60,769 bases of DNA, taken from a virus. How positions within the stretch are numbered: the stretch's first letter is position 1; each line of letters starts with the position of its first letter. The position numbers were made by a program, and so were the translations under genes. Where the stretch lies: the IMG/VR virus record IMGVR_UViG_3300009182_004229, positions 1 to 60,769 of that record; one strand, given 5' to 3'. This document shows positions 33,324 to 41,327 of the stretch, piece by piece. The notes beneath the pieces are model-generated. The model did not search any database, was not told where the DNA came from, and saw nothing but the letters and a program-made list of their open reading frames with translations.

Positions 33324-33545
33324 CTAGACCGCAGCAGTCTCAAAATCCACGTCTATGTGGCGTGGATAGGGGCTGCGATCGTTGTAGATGTCACCGGCCA
33401 TGGCCTGTAGATCCAACACCAAGTTATCGATCAAAACATGATCCTGCTTATCTGCAGGCGTGTCGTATTTGAGCCTGTGCAGTCTCAGCGACAGATCATA
33501 CATCGCACTGACCTTGCGCGTCAGGTCGCTAATCTTATGGTACAT
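33324..33545 (-). CDS. Small protein of unknown function
   Basis: This 73-residue soluble protein (MYHKISDLTRKVSAMYDLSL ...) is predicted to be largely helical, with no motif recognised. AGGAG lies before the ATG and a late box lies 34 bases upstream. It ends one base after the convergent methyltransferase-like gene and follows the DNA methyltransferase gene on the same strand. Confidence 0.6.
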   Translation of the reverse strand: MYHKISDLTRKVSAMYDLSLRLHRLKYDTPADKQDHVLIDNLVLDLQAMAGDIYNDRSPYPRHIDVDFETAAV

Positions 33546-33579
33546 GCTATTCTCCTAATATGAACAGTATATTAACAAC

Positions 33580-33585
33580 TATTTA
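33580..33585 (-). promoter_or_regulatory. Late-type promoter box TAAATA
   Basis: CTTAAATAG on the minus strand lies 34 bases before the ATG at 33545, with AGGAG close to the ATG. Confidence 0.5.
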
Positions 33586-33612
33586 AGCTGCCAATATGTT
33601 CCAGAGAATATA

Positions 33613-34500
33613 TCACTCGTAGCTGAACAGCTTCTCCGGGAGATACTTGAGGTGTTCCTTGATGCGCTGTTCTGCGATGTCGCAGTAGTGCTGGCTCATG
33701 TCGATGCCCATGAACACTCGACCTTCCTGCAGCGCGCCTATGCCGGTGCTGCCTGAACCGTTGAAGGGATCCAGCACCAGGCCACCCTCGGGGCTATAGA
33801 TCCTGCAGAGATAGCGCATGAGATCGATGGGCTTGGGCGTGGGATGATCGTTGTATTCCCCACGCTCCTTGCGGTTCACACGCGGTGCGTAGAAGTATTT
33901 CTGATGCGAGGGGTCATCAAAGTGGCCCACGATGTTGCTGGGATAGCGACCGTTTGGATTGGCATCTTCTGTTTCAATCACTGCCTGATCAGCTGCCTTG
34001 GCCACGTCCCCGCCAAAGGCCCTGCGCTTGCTACCACCCTTGACCCAGCCAGTGGGAGGCTTGCCGTCCCAGGGCACACGAGCGTTCGCTGTGTTTATGC
34101 GGCCGCAACCCCACTTCTCCATGTTCTTGTCAATGGAGCCTTCCAAGGGTTTTTGTGCCACGAAGATGGGTTCATGTGCGGGCTTGAGCCTGTTGGTCTT
34201 GGCCATCTTGGTAGTGACCATCCAAAAGATCATGTCTAATGGACGGAAGCCTGCATCTTCCACGTTCACTGCCATCCTGTGATAGAACTCCGGAGCACAG
34301 AAGCTGAGCACGAACGCACCAGGCTTGAGCACGCGATACACAGCATCCCAGGTCTCGCGAGGCGGCACGTTGTGATCCCAGCCAACACCAGCGATGTCCA
34401 TGCCATAGGGCGGATCAGTGATGCAGGCATCAAACGTGTTGGGTTCCATGGCGTTCATGGCAGTGATGTTGTTGTCGCAGATGATCTTATATGGCTGCAT
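33613..34500 (-). CDS. Beta-class DNA methyltransferase (N6A or N4C)
   Basis: The 295-residue enzyme has catalytic motif IV ITDPPYGMD near residue 30 and the SAM-binding motif VLDPFNGSGSTGIGAL near residue 250. That order defines beta-class amino methyltransferases. DPPY fits adenine N6 methylation more often than cytosine N4. HPTPKPIDLMRYL is the usual motif preceding motif I. The intervening 120 residues form the target-recognition part; the site cannot be read. It starts inside the end of the nuclease gene (14-base overlap), so the two are cotranscribed. It may protect phage DNA from the adjacent nuclease or from host systems. Confidence 0.92.
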   Translation of the reverse strand: MQPYKIICDNNITAMNAMEPNTFDACITDPPYGMDIAGVGWDHNVPPRETWDAVYRVLKPGAFVLSFCAPEFYHRMAVNVEDAGFRPLDMIFWMVTTKMAKTNRLKPAHEPIFVAQKPLEGSIDKNMEKWGCGRINTANARVPWDGKPPTGWVKGGSKRRAFGGDVAKAADQAVIETEDANPNGRYPSNIVGHFDDPSHQKYFYAPRVNRKERGEYNDHPTPKPIDLMRYLCRIYSPEGGLVLDPFNGSGSTGIGALQEGRVFMGIDMSQHYCDIAEQRIKEHLKYLPEKLFSYE

Positions 34501-35170
34501 ATGCTAACACGTTGCTTTCGCAACGCTCCCTGTCTGCGTGTGTGAAATAATTGTTGAATTTCTCGCCGCCGTCTTGGAAGAATTGTTGTCTTACTTTAAC
34601 CACGAATCCTCGTTTGTACAAGTCAACAGCTGCGCGATCTTTGGCAGATTCGGACATGACCTGTCTGGCGGCGGCCACCGCATTGTGCAGGATATCTCGA
34701 GTAGCCTGAGTGATCACATCTCGGCCCATGAACACCGTGGTTTCATCCCTGTCTCCACTGCTGAGCACGTAGATAGCATCAGCCTTGGGCAAGCTGTCAT
34801 TCCACATGGGACAGGTTCCTTCTTTGCCGCTCTTGCATTCTATCACTACCAATCTGCCATTGGTATCTCGCAGCACGATGTCTGGAAAGCTTTGGCTACC
34901 AGCTGGCTGCAACACAAATTCACAGGGAGCCAGGCCACTGAGTTTTGATTCCACATCTGAAATATCGTCTTGATCCAGCCATAGCTTGAAGTGCTTCTTG
35001 GCCAATCCTTGGAAAGCTTTCACAGATCTCTCTGTGAATCCACAGGCCACTAGCACGTCTGCCACGGCTCGTTCATGCCCATAGCTGGCGCCGCCGCTGC
35101 GAGCATGTTGGTTTTTGAAGTATTTCATAGCCAATATCTGTGCCATGGCATTGCCAAATCGAGCGCACAT
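34487..35170 (-). CDS. PD-(D/E)xK nuclease, possible restriction endonuclease
   Basis: This 227-residue protein contains SFPDIVLRDTNGRLVVIECK (Pro96-Asp97 ... Glu111-Cys-Lys113), the catalytic core of PD-(D/E)xK nucleases, with SGKEGTCPMWNDSLPKADAI after it. In restriction enzymes this layout gives Mg-dependent double-strand cleavage. It overlaps the start of the DNA methyltransferase gene, as in type II restriction-modification operons. No specific restriction family is recognised; a repair or Holliday-type nuclease is the main alternative. GAGG precedes the ATG and a clear early-type promoter lies upstream. Confidence 0.7.
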   Translation of the reverse strand: MCARFGNAMAQILAMKYFKNQHARSGGASYGHERAVADVLVACGFTERSVKAFQGLAKKHFKLWLDQDDISDVESKLSGLAPCEFVLQPAGSQSFPDIVLRDTNGRLVVIECKSGKEGTCPMWNDSLPKADAIYVLSSGDRDETTVFMGRDVITQATRDILHNAVAAARQVMSESAKDRAAVDLYKRGFVVKVRQQFFQDGGEKFNNYFTHADRERCESNVLAYAAI

Positions 35171-35191
35171 GTAAAATCCTCAGTTTCACTA

Positions 35192-35220
35192 AAGCTAGCA
35201 TGATTAGAATGATCTGTCAA
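35192..35220 (-). promoter_or_regulatory. Early-type promoter of the nuclease/methyltransferase genes
   Basis: On the minus strand TTGACA (35220-35215), 17 bases and TAGCTT (35197-35192). The ATCATGCTAGCTT stretch is identical to that of the sigma-factor promoter. It is divergent from the late box at 35226. Confidence 0.75.
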
Positions 35221-35225
35221 CACCA

Positions 35226-35231
35226 TAAATA
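35226..35231 (+). promoter_or_regulatory. Late-type promoter, leaderless configuration
   Basis: CATAAATATCGC places TAAATA four bases before the ATG at 35236, at the head of the RyR/heme oxygenase/bilin reductase genes. It sits immediately upstream of, and divergent to, the nuclease early promoter. Confidence 0.65.
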
Positions 35232-35235
35232 TCGC

Positions 35236-35811
35236 ATGCGTCACACAGCCAAGCACAGTATAGAGGTCAAGACCCAGGAAAAGCTACCACAGGGGGTGGC
35301 TGGACTATGGGCAAGAACCGTGCGAGATCACGGGCCTCCGGGCATCATCGCAGCAGCTCAGCTGATGAACGGACGCGACAGTGTGTGGAGCAGGCTATGG
35401 TGCGAACAGGGCAACACCGGCTATCACTACATAGTGCCACTGGGACGTGACCTCGAAGAAAGCGAAGCAGATGCCATAGCCCAGGGCTGGAGTGATGCCT
35501 ATCCAGACGGTGATTTCGTGATAAACTGGACGCAACGAGCTGTGGCAGAAAACAGGGTCTTGGAACAACAGACAGATCTGCTCGCCGAGATAGCAGAAGC
35601 AGCTGCCAAGCAATACCACAACACATGGCATGCTGCCAAGGTCAACGAGGGCTGGAGCTTTGCTCACAAGCTGGATGGCAAGAACCGCAGGCATCCCATG
35701 CTGCAGCCCTGGGAAAACCTCCCAGAATCATACAGAGTGACAGAACGCGAAAGATTCCATACACTGTTGAAGGTGCTGGAAGGGTTGGACCTCCAGATCA
35801 CCAGGAGGTAG
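35236..35811 (+). CDS. RyR domain protein
   Basis: This 191-residue protein ends in a domain (about residues 130-185) reading YHNTWHAAKVNEGWSFAHKL, then HPMLQPWENLPESYR. This closely follows the RyR repeat pattern first seen in ryanodine receptors and found in some bacterial and phage proteins as a presumed ligand-binding module. The N-terminal 120 residues contain GYHYIVPLGRDLEESEADAIA and AYPDGDFVINW, not assigned. The start at 35236 is chosen because the late box precedes it by four bases. Two bases separate it from the heme oxygenase gene. Confidence 0.72.
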   Translation: MRHTAKHSIEVKTQEKLPQGVAGLWARTVRDHGPPGIIAAAQLMNGRDSVWSRLWCEQGNTGYHYIVPLGRDLEESEADAIAQGWSDAYPDGDFVINWTQRAVAENRVLEQQTDLLAEIAEAAAKQYHNTWHAAKVNEGWSFAHKLDGKNRRHPMLQPWENLPESYRVTERERFHTLLKVLEGLDLQITRR

Positions 35812-35813
35812 GC

Positions 35814-36323
35814 ATGGATCTCAGGGAAGCAGTCAAAGACATACATCACGCTGCGGAGCGTACCAAATGGTCACAGATGATGATCAGCGGCGACATGCGC
35901 TTGGAACAGTACGCAGCCATGCTTTATAACATGCACCCTATCTACACCGAGTTAGAGTGCACAGGTCTGATCACCAAACCCCAGGTGCTGCGTGCTGACA
36001 GGGTACAGGCTGATCTGGATTCTGTTGGTGGCACCAACCATGGTCTCTGTCTCAGCACGGTATACTACGTGAGGCACTTGGAAACGCTAGACGACCGTGA
36101 TCGCTGGGCACACATCTATGTGCACTATCTAGGCAACATGTACGGTGGGCAGATGATCGGCCGCCGCTTGCCGGGTCAGCACAGCCACTTGCTGTTCGAA
36201 GATCTGGATGGCTGCATTGCCTATGTGCGCAGCAACCTACAGGACGTTCGCACAGACACAGCCGTGAGCGCGTTTGAATGGACCATCAAGGTGTATGATG
36301 AACTGCATAACCTATTTGGATGA
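35814..36323 (+). CDS. Heme oxygenase
   Basis: This 169-residue protein fits biliverdin-forming heme oxygenases. LREAVKDIHHAAERT gives the proximal heme ligand (His11 by alignment with LREGTxxxH), LYNMHPIYTELE the early helix, and AHIYVHYLGNMYGGQMIGRR the distal helix with the conserved Gly-Gly-Gln. It is shorter than the common 200-240 residues. It should open heme to biliverdin with oxygen and ferredoxin electrons. It has AGGAGG before the ATG, follows the RyR gene by two bases and overlaps the bilin reductase gene, which would use its product. Auxiliary ho1 genes are known from cyanophages and oceanic viromes. Confidence 0.88.
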   Translation: MDLREAVKDIHHAAERTKWSQMMISGDMRLEQYAAMLYNMHPIYTELECTGLITKPQVLRADRVQADLDSVGGTNHGLCLSTVYYVRHLETLDDRDRWAHIYVHYLGNMYGGQMIGRRLPGQHSHLLFEDLDGCIAYVRSNLQDVRTDTAVSAFEWTIKVYDELHNLFG

Positions 36324-36933
36324 GCTGGCACAGCGATTCTGCGAGGTCATAGCAGCGCAGCCCAGAGCACAGTCGGTGACAACCAAGGACTATGGTTGGG
36401 CCAACCATCGATGGACCAGCCCACAGTTCCGCATGGCACACGTAGAAATCTTCAACAGAGACCGCTTCATGGTTGTACACTGCTGCGTGTTCCCCCACTA
36501 CAGCGACACCAGTCCCATATTTGGTTTTGATGCCATCGCAGGTGAATCCAAGATCACCGGACTGTTCTGGGACCTCAGTCCCACGGTGAGACCAACTAAA
36601 CCATTCAATCCCATTGAAGGCTTGGTCAACAGAGAACGACCTGAATGGGGTAACATCTTCAGTGAGCACTGGGTAGCATGCAGGCCAACTCTGGCTCAGC
36701 TCACAGAGATAGGCGCAGCTGCTGTGGCCTGCTTGGCTGACTATCTTCCCAGTCTTGGACAGCTGAGGCATGTCAGAGAACCAATCATCGCAGCACAGGA
36801 TATGTACTGCTTGCAGCAGAGAAAGAACGAACACACCATGAGAGCCATCACCAACCTGCTGGGTCCAGATCTGGCCCAAGAGTTCGTGACCACGGTGCTG
36901 TTCCCAACTTCAGAGGACCAACCACATGGTTAG
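36298..36933 (+). CDS. Ferredoxin-dependent bilin reductase, PcyA/PcyX-like
   Basis: The 211-residue protein reads WTSPQFRMAHVEIFNRDRF, VVHCCVFPHYSDTSPIFGFD and GESKITGLFWDLSPT, the core of ferredoxin-dependent bilin reductases. Glu50, His61 and Asp78 correspond by motif and spacing to PcyA Glu76, His88 and Asp105. Having His rather than Asn at the middle position is PcyA-like, unlike PebS. PcyX, described from uncultured oceanic phages, belongs near this branch and makes phycoerythrobilin, so that is the likeliest product, though this is inference. ATG 36298 has AAGG six bases upstream; 36295 is an alternative. It overlaps the heme oxygenase gene by 26 bases. Confidence 0.88.
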   Translation: MNCITYLDELAQRFCEVIAAQPRAQSVTTKDYGWANHRWTSPQFRMAHVEIFNRDRFMVVHCCVFPHYSDTSPIFGFDAIAGESKITGLFWDLSPTVRPTKPFNPIEGLVNRERPEWGNIFSEHWVACRPTLAQLTEIGAAAVACLADYLPSLGQLRHVREPIIAAQDMYCLQQRKNEHTMRAITNLLGPDLAQEFVTTVLFPTSEDQPHG

Positions 36934-38107
36934 CTTGAGAGAGCAGTATCCCGCATACATGAACAACACGGACATCACAGCCCTGATAGACCTTGCTCGT
37001 CTCATACCGTCGGGCGGCACTGCCGTGGAGATAGGCAGCCGATTTGGTGGCAGCGCCAAGGCAATGCTGGATCATGCCAAGGATCTCCAGGCCCTGTGGT
37101 GCTTTGAGCCCGAATGGAAGGGTCAGGTCACGCCAGACCTCGGCACGCCAGTCAACTATCTGCTGCACAAATCATGGCATGCTGAGATCATGCGCAGCCA
37201 CAGCGTGCATGACTACGCTGCGCAGCTGCTGGCCCCTTATCCCAACGTGCATCTGATCAGCCAGAGCAGCCCCCAAGAGACTGGTTGGTGGCAGTCACCC
37301 ATCGATCTGTTGTTCGAGGACAGCACGCACCAGGACCCACAGCTGCGGCAGTGCTTGGACTTCTGGGAACCATTCGTCAAGCCTGGTGGCATCATAGCAG
37401 GGCATGACTATCATCCAGGTTGGCCTGACGTGCAGAAGCAGGCTGATGCGCTGGCCCGGAGGCTGGGCAACCCGTTGTACGTGCAGGGCACGGTATGGTG
37501 GGTGCAGAAACCATGGCCGCCTCGGCCCTACAGCGCTTACATGGGCGCTGGCGGTGTGGAGGCCATGAAGCAGCTGGCAAGCCTGCTGCCCGCTGATGCC
37601 ATCTGCGCGGAGATAGGCAGCAAGTTCGGTGGCAGCGCCCTGATCATGCTCACGCATGCCCAGAGCATCAAGCGCTTCTACTGCATCGATCAGAGCTGGG
37701 TCAATCCCAGGCTCAGGGACGACAAGAAGCGCCACCTTGCAGGCGACAATCGCTACAGCAGGGACTGGTTCCACCAGGTGGAGAAACGCATCACAGCGTT
37801 TGACTATGCCAAGGGTTTGCTGGCAGCGCATGCCAACGCGCGGCTGCTACCAGGCGCCAGCCCAGACGATTTCACCTGGTGGCAGGAGCCACTGGACTTC
37901 GTGTTCGAGGACGCTTGGCACCGCAATCCAAACCTGCGAGAAAACTTGGACTTTTGGTCCGCCAGGGTCAAGAGCGGCGGCATCATAGCGGGCCATGACC
38001 ACGACAGCGACAACCCAGACGTGCTGGCCGAGACGGCTGCGCTAGCGGACTGGCTGGGTGCTGAGCTGCGCAGCAGCAGCGGTGTTTGGTGGATGATCAA
38101 GCCCTAG
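36926..38107 (+). CDS. Tandemly duplicated methyltransferase-like protein
   Basis: This 393-residue protein consists of two homologous halves. Each has a motif I-like segment (TAVEIGSRFGGSA near residue 33; AICAEIGSKFGGSA near residue 229), an acidic strand (LWCFEPEWKG; FYCIDQSW), a WWQSPIDLLFEDSTHQDP or WWQEPLDFVFEDAWHRNP segment, and GGIIAGHD. This is the class I, Methyltransf_24-like fold, doubled. Neither half has a known target. Its ATG overlaps the bilin reductase gene by eight bases, so it is read with the bilin genes, but a link to bilin chemistry is unproven. Confidence 0.72.
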   Translation: MVSLREQYPAYMNNTDITALIDLARLIPSGGTAVEIGSRFGGSAKAMLDHAKDLQALWCFEPEWKGQVTPDLGTPVNYLLHKSWHAEIMRSHSVHDYAAQLLAPYPNVHLISQSSPQETGWWQSPIDLLFEDSTHQDPQLRQCLDFWEPFVKPGGIIAGHDYHPGWPDVQKQADALARRLGNPLYVQGTVWWVQKPWPPRPYSAYMGAGGVEAMKQLASLLPADAICAEIGSKFGGSALIMLTHAQSIKRFYCIDQSWVNPRLRDDKKRHLAGDNRYSRDWFHQVEKRITAFDYAKGLLAAHANARLLPGASPDDFTWWQEPLDFVFEDAWHRNPNLRENLDFWSARVKSGGIIAGHDHDSDNPDVLAETAALADWLGAELRSSSGVWWMIKP

Positions 38108-38114
38108 ATTTCGG

Positions 38115-38142
38115 TTGACAAGCAGCCAAAGCATGCTAGTGT
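38115..38142 (+). promoter_or_regulatory. Early-type promoter of the DNA ligase gene
   Basis: TTGACA at 38115-38120, a 16-base spacer and TAGTGT at 38137-38142, with the shared ATGCTAG core at the -10. Confidence 0.7.
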
Positions 38143-38166
38143 AGGCTATCACAGAGGAGATCCCGC

Positions 38167-39516
38167 ATGAAACCAGCAGAGGTGGTGGCACAGCTAGAAG
38201 CACACAGCGCTCGCGGAGACAAGGAACGCATACTGCGTGCCGCATGGGATGCAGGCTGTGTGGAGTTCTTCCAGGGTGCCAAGCTGGCCTATGATGCCAT
38301 GGTGGTCTTCAACATCAACAGGGCGCCTCTGTTCGAGGACACCACGGATCCGCAAGGCTTCGTGGCGCAGCTGACCTGGAGCAAGTTTGCTGAGCTGCTG
38401 ATCAAGCTGCAGCGCCGAGAGCTCACGGGCAACAGCGCCAGAGACGCTGTGCGCGCCATCAGCGACACTGCGTCAGCGGCAGATTGGAACGGTTGGTATC
38501 GCCGCATACTGCTGAAAGATCTCAAGTGTGGCATCACGGAAAGCACCATCAACAAGGTTCTGGCAGACTGCGGTGGTGCTGCGCTGGACTATCAGATTGC
38601 TGTGTTCAGCTGCCAGCTGGCCAAGAACGGCGACGACCACCCCAAGAAAATGGTGGGCTACAAGTACTTGGACGTCAAGCTGGACGGTGTGAGGATCCTC
38701 ACCATCATTGACATCGAAAACAAGACCGTGACGCAATACAGCCGAGACGGCAGGCGCAACGACAGGTTTGGCCCAATCACCGGTGACCTGGCCAAGCTGA
38801 TACCTGATCTCAAGCAGAGCATAGTGCTGGACGGCGAGATGATCAGCCGCAGCTTCCAAGACCTCATGAAGCAGCTGAACCGCAAGGAAGACGTGGACAC
38901 GTCTGATGCCAAGCTGGCGCTGTTTGACATTGTCCCGCTGGCAGACTTCCGTGCCGGCGAGAGCCAGCTCACGCAGGTTGACAGGCATGAGGTGTTGGTG
39001 GGCATGATGAGCATGATCTCTGCTGCCTGCGGTGACAGGGTCTATGTGATCCCCAAGATGATGGTCAACTTGGACACTGATGAAGGACAGGTACAGTTCC
39101 GTGAGTTCAACAACGACACTGTGGCTGCAGGCTACGAAGGCATCATGATCAAGGATCCTCTAGCAACCTATCGCACCAAGCGCACAGATGCGTGGATGAA
39201 GATCAAACCGTGGATCACCGTGGATCTAGAGGTAGTCGGAGTGGAATCTGGCAAGCCCGAGAGCAAGTACAAGAGCACGCTGGGTGGGCTGCTGTGCCGA
39301 GGCGTGGACCAAGGCAAGGCCATAGAAGTCATGGTAGGCGGAGGCTATAGCGACGAGCTGCGCAACGAGATCTGGGACAACAGGGACTCGGTCATAGGCC
39401 GCACCGTGGAGGTCAAGGGCGATGCGCTGACTAAGAGCCAAGATGGTGATACGTGGAGCCTACGCTTCCCTGTGTTCATGGGATTCAGAGACGACAAGCA
39501 AGCGGAACAACTATGA
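38167..39516 (+). CDS. ATP-dependent DNA ligase, T4 gp30 type
   Basis: This 449-residue enzyme has the nucleotidyltransferase motifs in order: motif I YLDVKLDGVR with Lys171 as the adenylated residue, motif III VLDGEMISR, motif IV GYEGIMIKDP and motif V WMKIKPWI, then an OB-fold C-terminal domain. The N-terminal 160 residues form the helical DNA-binding domain of the T4 gp30 group (KDLKCGITESTINKVL). It seals nicks during replication, repair and recombination. It has its own early-type promoter and a GAGGAGA site, in keeping with early expression. Confidence 0.94.
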   Translation: MKPAEVVAQLEAHSARGDKERILRAAWDAGCVEFFQGAKLAYDAMVVFNINRAPLFEDTTDPQGFVAQLTWSKFAELLIKLQRRELTGNSARDAVRAISDTASAADWNGWYRRILLKDLKCGITESTINKVLADCGGAALDYQIAVFSCQLAKNGDDHPKKMVGYKYLDVKLDGVRILTIIDIENKTVTQYSRDGRRNDRFGPITGDLAKLIPDLKQSIVLDGEMISRSFQDLMKQLNRKEDVDTSDAKLALFDIVPLADFRAGESQLTQVDRHEVLVGMMSMISAACGDRVYVIPKMMVNLDTDEGQVQFREFNNDTVAAGYEGIMIKDPLATYRTKRTDAWMKIKPWITVDLEVVGVESGKPESKYKSTLGGLLCRGVDQGKAIEVMVGGGYSDELRNEIWDNRDSVIGRTVEVKGDALTKSQDGDTWSLRFPVFMGFRDDKQAEQL

Positions 39517-39767
39517 AGCTGGACTTCTTTGGCCACGAACTAGCAGTGGACGACTACGTGGTGCTGCGCAGCCCTGGTTCCAGCAGCAGCCACCGACTGA
39601 TCTTGGGCCGCATAGCAAGGTTCACTGACAAATTCGTGACAGTATCACACGCACCCGTGAAGGTGTGGGACCGCGGTACAAGCGTGGTCAACGCCAGCAA
39701 CGTCAGCAGCAGGCACTGTGTAAAGGTATCTTCAGAGCAGGCCTTGGTCAGGGTGTTAGGTGACTAG
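39513..39767 (+). CDS. Small SH3-like beta protein, unknown
   Basis: This 84-residue protein begins MKLDFFGHELAVDDYVVLRS in an ATGA overlap with the ligase gene. The pattern of DYVVLRSP ... LILGRIARFTDKFVTVSH ... VKVSSEQALVRVL suggests a small five-stranded barrel of the kind found as conserved unknowns in T4-like marine phages. Being coupled to the ligase gene it may assist DNA repair, but there is no direct motif. Confidence 0.65.
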   Translation: MKLDFFGHELAVDDYVVLRSPGSSSSHRLILGRIARFTDKFVTVSHAPVKVWDRGTSVVNASNVSSRHCVKVSSEQALVRVLGD

Positions 39768-39801
39768 GCATTTTTGCTAAGATCACTGCTCAGCAGCACG
39801 G

Positions 39802-39807
39802 TAAATA
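39802..39807 (+). promoter_or_regulatory. Late-type promoter box TAAATA
   Basis: GGTAAATATC lies 23 bases before the ATG at 39831, with CGGAG between. Confidence 0.5.
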
Positions 39808-39830
39808 TCAGCGCCTAGCGGAGCATACAC

Positions 39831-40973
39831 ATGAGCGATACACCATTCTGCCTACTGCCCTGGTTCCACCAGAAGGTAAACACAGACGGCAGCGTCAAGC
39901 CCTGCTGCGCGTGGTCCAGCACTGGCGAGATGCAGCCCGACAGGCGCTATACCCACGAGGACTTCTTCCATGGTGAGTTCATGCAGGAGCTGAGGCAGCG
40001 CTTCAGGGAAGGTAGCGTGCCCAGCAACTGCTCCAAGTGCGTTTACCTGGACAAGATAGGCTACAGGAACGGTCAGCGGGACTGGGGCATGGCAACAGCG
40101 GATGAGCTGGGCGTGGACACCCAGGATCCACAGCTGATGAGCCAGGAGGTTGACATCAGCAATCTCTGCAATCTCAAATGCCGCATGTGCTCCCAGACCC
40201 GCAGCACCAAGTGGATCCCCGACAGCGTGGCCCTGGGCAAGAAGCCAGCAGGGCTCATAGAAAGCAACTGGGCGCTGACCGATGAGCAGGCCAGCCGCAC
40301 CAAGCTGTTGGTGTTCCTGGGTGGCGAACCCACGCTGCATCAGGACAGGATCGCTGCGGCGCTGGAACAGATCGACAGGGTTGGTCGTCTTGACCAGCTC
40401 ACGCTGCGCTTCATCAGCAACCTCACCGTGCCATTGGAATGGCGCATGATAGAGCTCATGCGCAGGACCAAGAGCAACCGCATACTCTGCAGCATCGACG
40501 GCTATGGCGAGCTCAATAACTACATCAGATCTGACAGCCAGTGGTCTGAGATCGAGCGCAACGTGGAGCAGCTGGTGGACCTCAGCCGCGTGCAACCCAA
40601 CTTCAGCGTGGGTCAGAGCTTCACGCTCAGCGTGTACAACGCCGCTGGCTTCCACGAGTTCGCCCAGTGGTGGAGCAGATATGACCTCACCATCGCACCC
40701 ACGCTGGTGCTGGGACTGCTTGATGCTCGCAACCTACCTCGCGATGAAAGGCAAAGGCTCAGGACACACTATCAGCAGATCCTGGACGATCCCTGCACGG
40801 TGAGATACAAGAACGTGTACAGGATGATCATCGAGCATCTGAGCCAGGATTCCACCATGGACCAAGAGCAGTGGCGCCGGGAGATGCGCGACTACAACAG
40901 CCTGTTGGACCAACGCAGGCACACCAGCTTGGCTACTGTGTATCCTCAGCTGGCCGAGATCCTGGATCGCTAG
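39831..40973 (+). CDS. Stand-alone radical SAM protein with N-terminal SPASM/twitch-like domain
   Basis: This 380-residue protein is the tenth radical SAM gene of the window and lies 9 kb from the cluster. The N-terminal domain reads PFCLLPWFHQKVN, KPCCAWSS and CSKCVYLDKIG. The core has NLCNLKCRMCSQT (Cys113, 117, 120) and FLGGEPTLHQ, and the barrel strand RILCSIDGYGELNNYIR. Single copies with this layout are common in marine T4-like phages, so this may be the ancestral type from which the cluster expanded. It has its own late-type box. Substrate unknown. Confidence 0.88.
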   Translation: MSDTPFCLLPWFHQKVNTDGSVKPCCAWSSTGEMQPDRRYTHEDFFHGEFMQELRQRFREGSVPSNCSKCVYLDKIGYRNGQRDWGMATADELGVDTQDPQLMSQEVDISNLCNLKCRMCSQTRSTKWIPDSVALGKKPAGLIESNWALTDEQASRTKLLVFLGGEPTLHQDRIAAALEQIDRVGRLDQLTLRFISNLTVPLEWRMIELMRRTKSNRILCSIDGYGELNNYIRSDSQWSEIERNVEQLVDLSRVQPNFSVGQSFTLSVYNAAGFHEFAQWWSRYDLTIAPTLVLGLLDARNLPRDERQRLRTHYQQILDDPCTVRYKNVYRMIIEHLSQDSTMDQEQWRREMRDYNSLLDQRRHTSLATVYPQLAEILDR

Positions 40974-40978
40974 GCACC

Positions 40979-41323
40979 ATGGCACGCTGGATCGATCTGG
41001 ACAGCTTGGATGCCAACACCGCGCTGTGGATCATGCCCGATGATCTCATAGCCTTTGACCAGCGAGACCCGCCTTGGCCCAACAGCCTGTGGCCCTGGGC
41101 CTATTGGTTCGACACCAAGCATCCAGACTTCACTAGACGCAACATGATAGCCATGCGGCGTTGGTTTGAACGTGCGCTGCGGGGGGATGTGGTGGTGCGC
41201 TTTGCCAGCGAAACCAGCTACAATGACTTCGTGGTGATCTACGTGGACAATGCCGAGGATGCGCAGGCAGTCTGGGACGAGTGGGCAGACTGGATCGTGC
41301 GAGTGGAAGAGCCGTTGCCATAA
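40979..41323 (+). CDS. Protein of unknown function, Trp-rich
   Basis: This 114-residue soluble protein contains 11 Trp (WPNSLWPWAYWFDTKHPDF, VWDEWADWIVRVEE). No family is recognised. The second half, RFASETSYNDFVVIYVDNAED, looks like an alpha/beta domain. The ATG lies five bases after the preceding stop and has only a weak AGGC site, so it may depend on coupling to the radical SAM gene upstream. Confidence 0.6.
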   Translation: MARWIDLDSLDANTALWIMPDDLIAFDQRDPPWPNSLWPWAYWFDTKHPDFTRRNMIAMRRWFERALRGDVVVRFASETSYNDFVVIYVDNAEDAQAVWDEWADWIVRVEEPLP

Positions 41324-41327
41324 GTGG

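Noticed and set aside
34279-34545. Plus-strand frame opposite the methyltransferase/nuclease junction, considered as an antitoxin or controller gene
   Set aside because: No ribosome site, no helix-turn-helix, and it is antisense to confident coding sequence.
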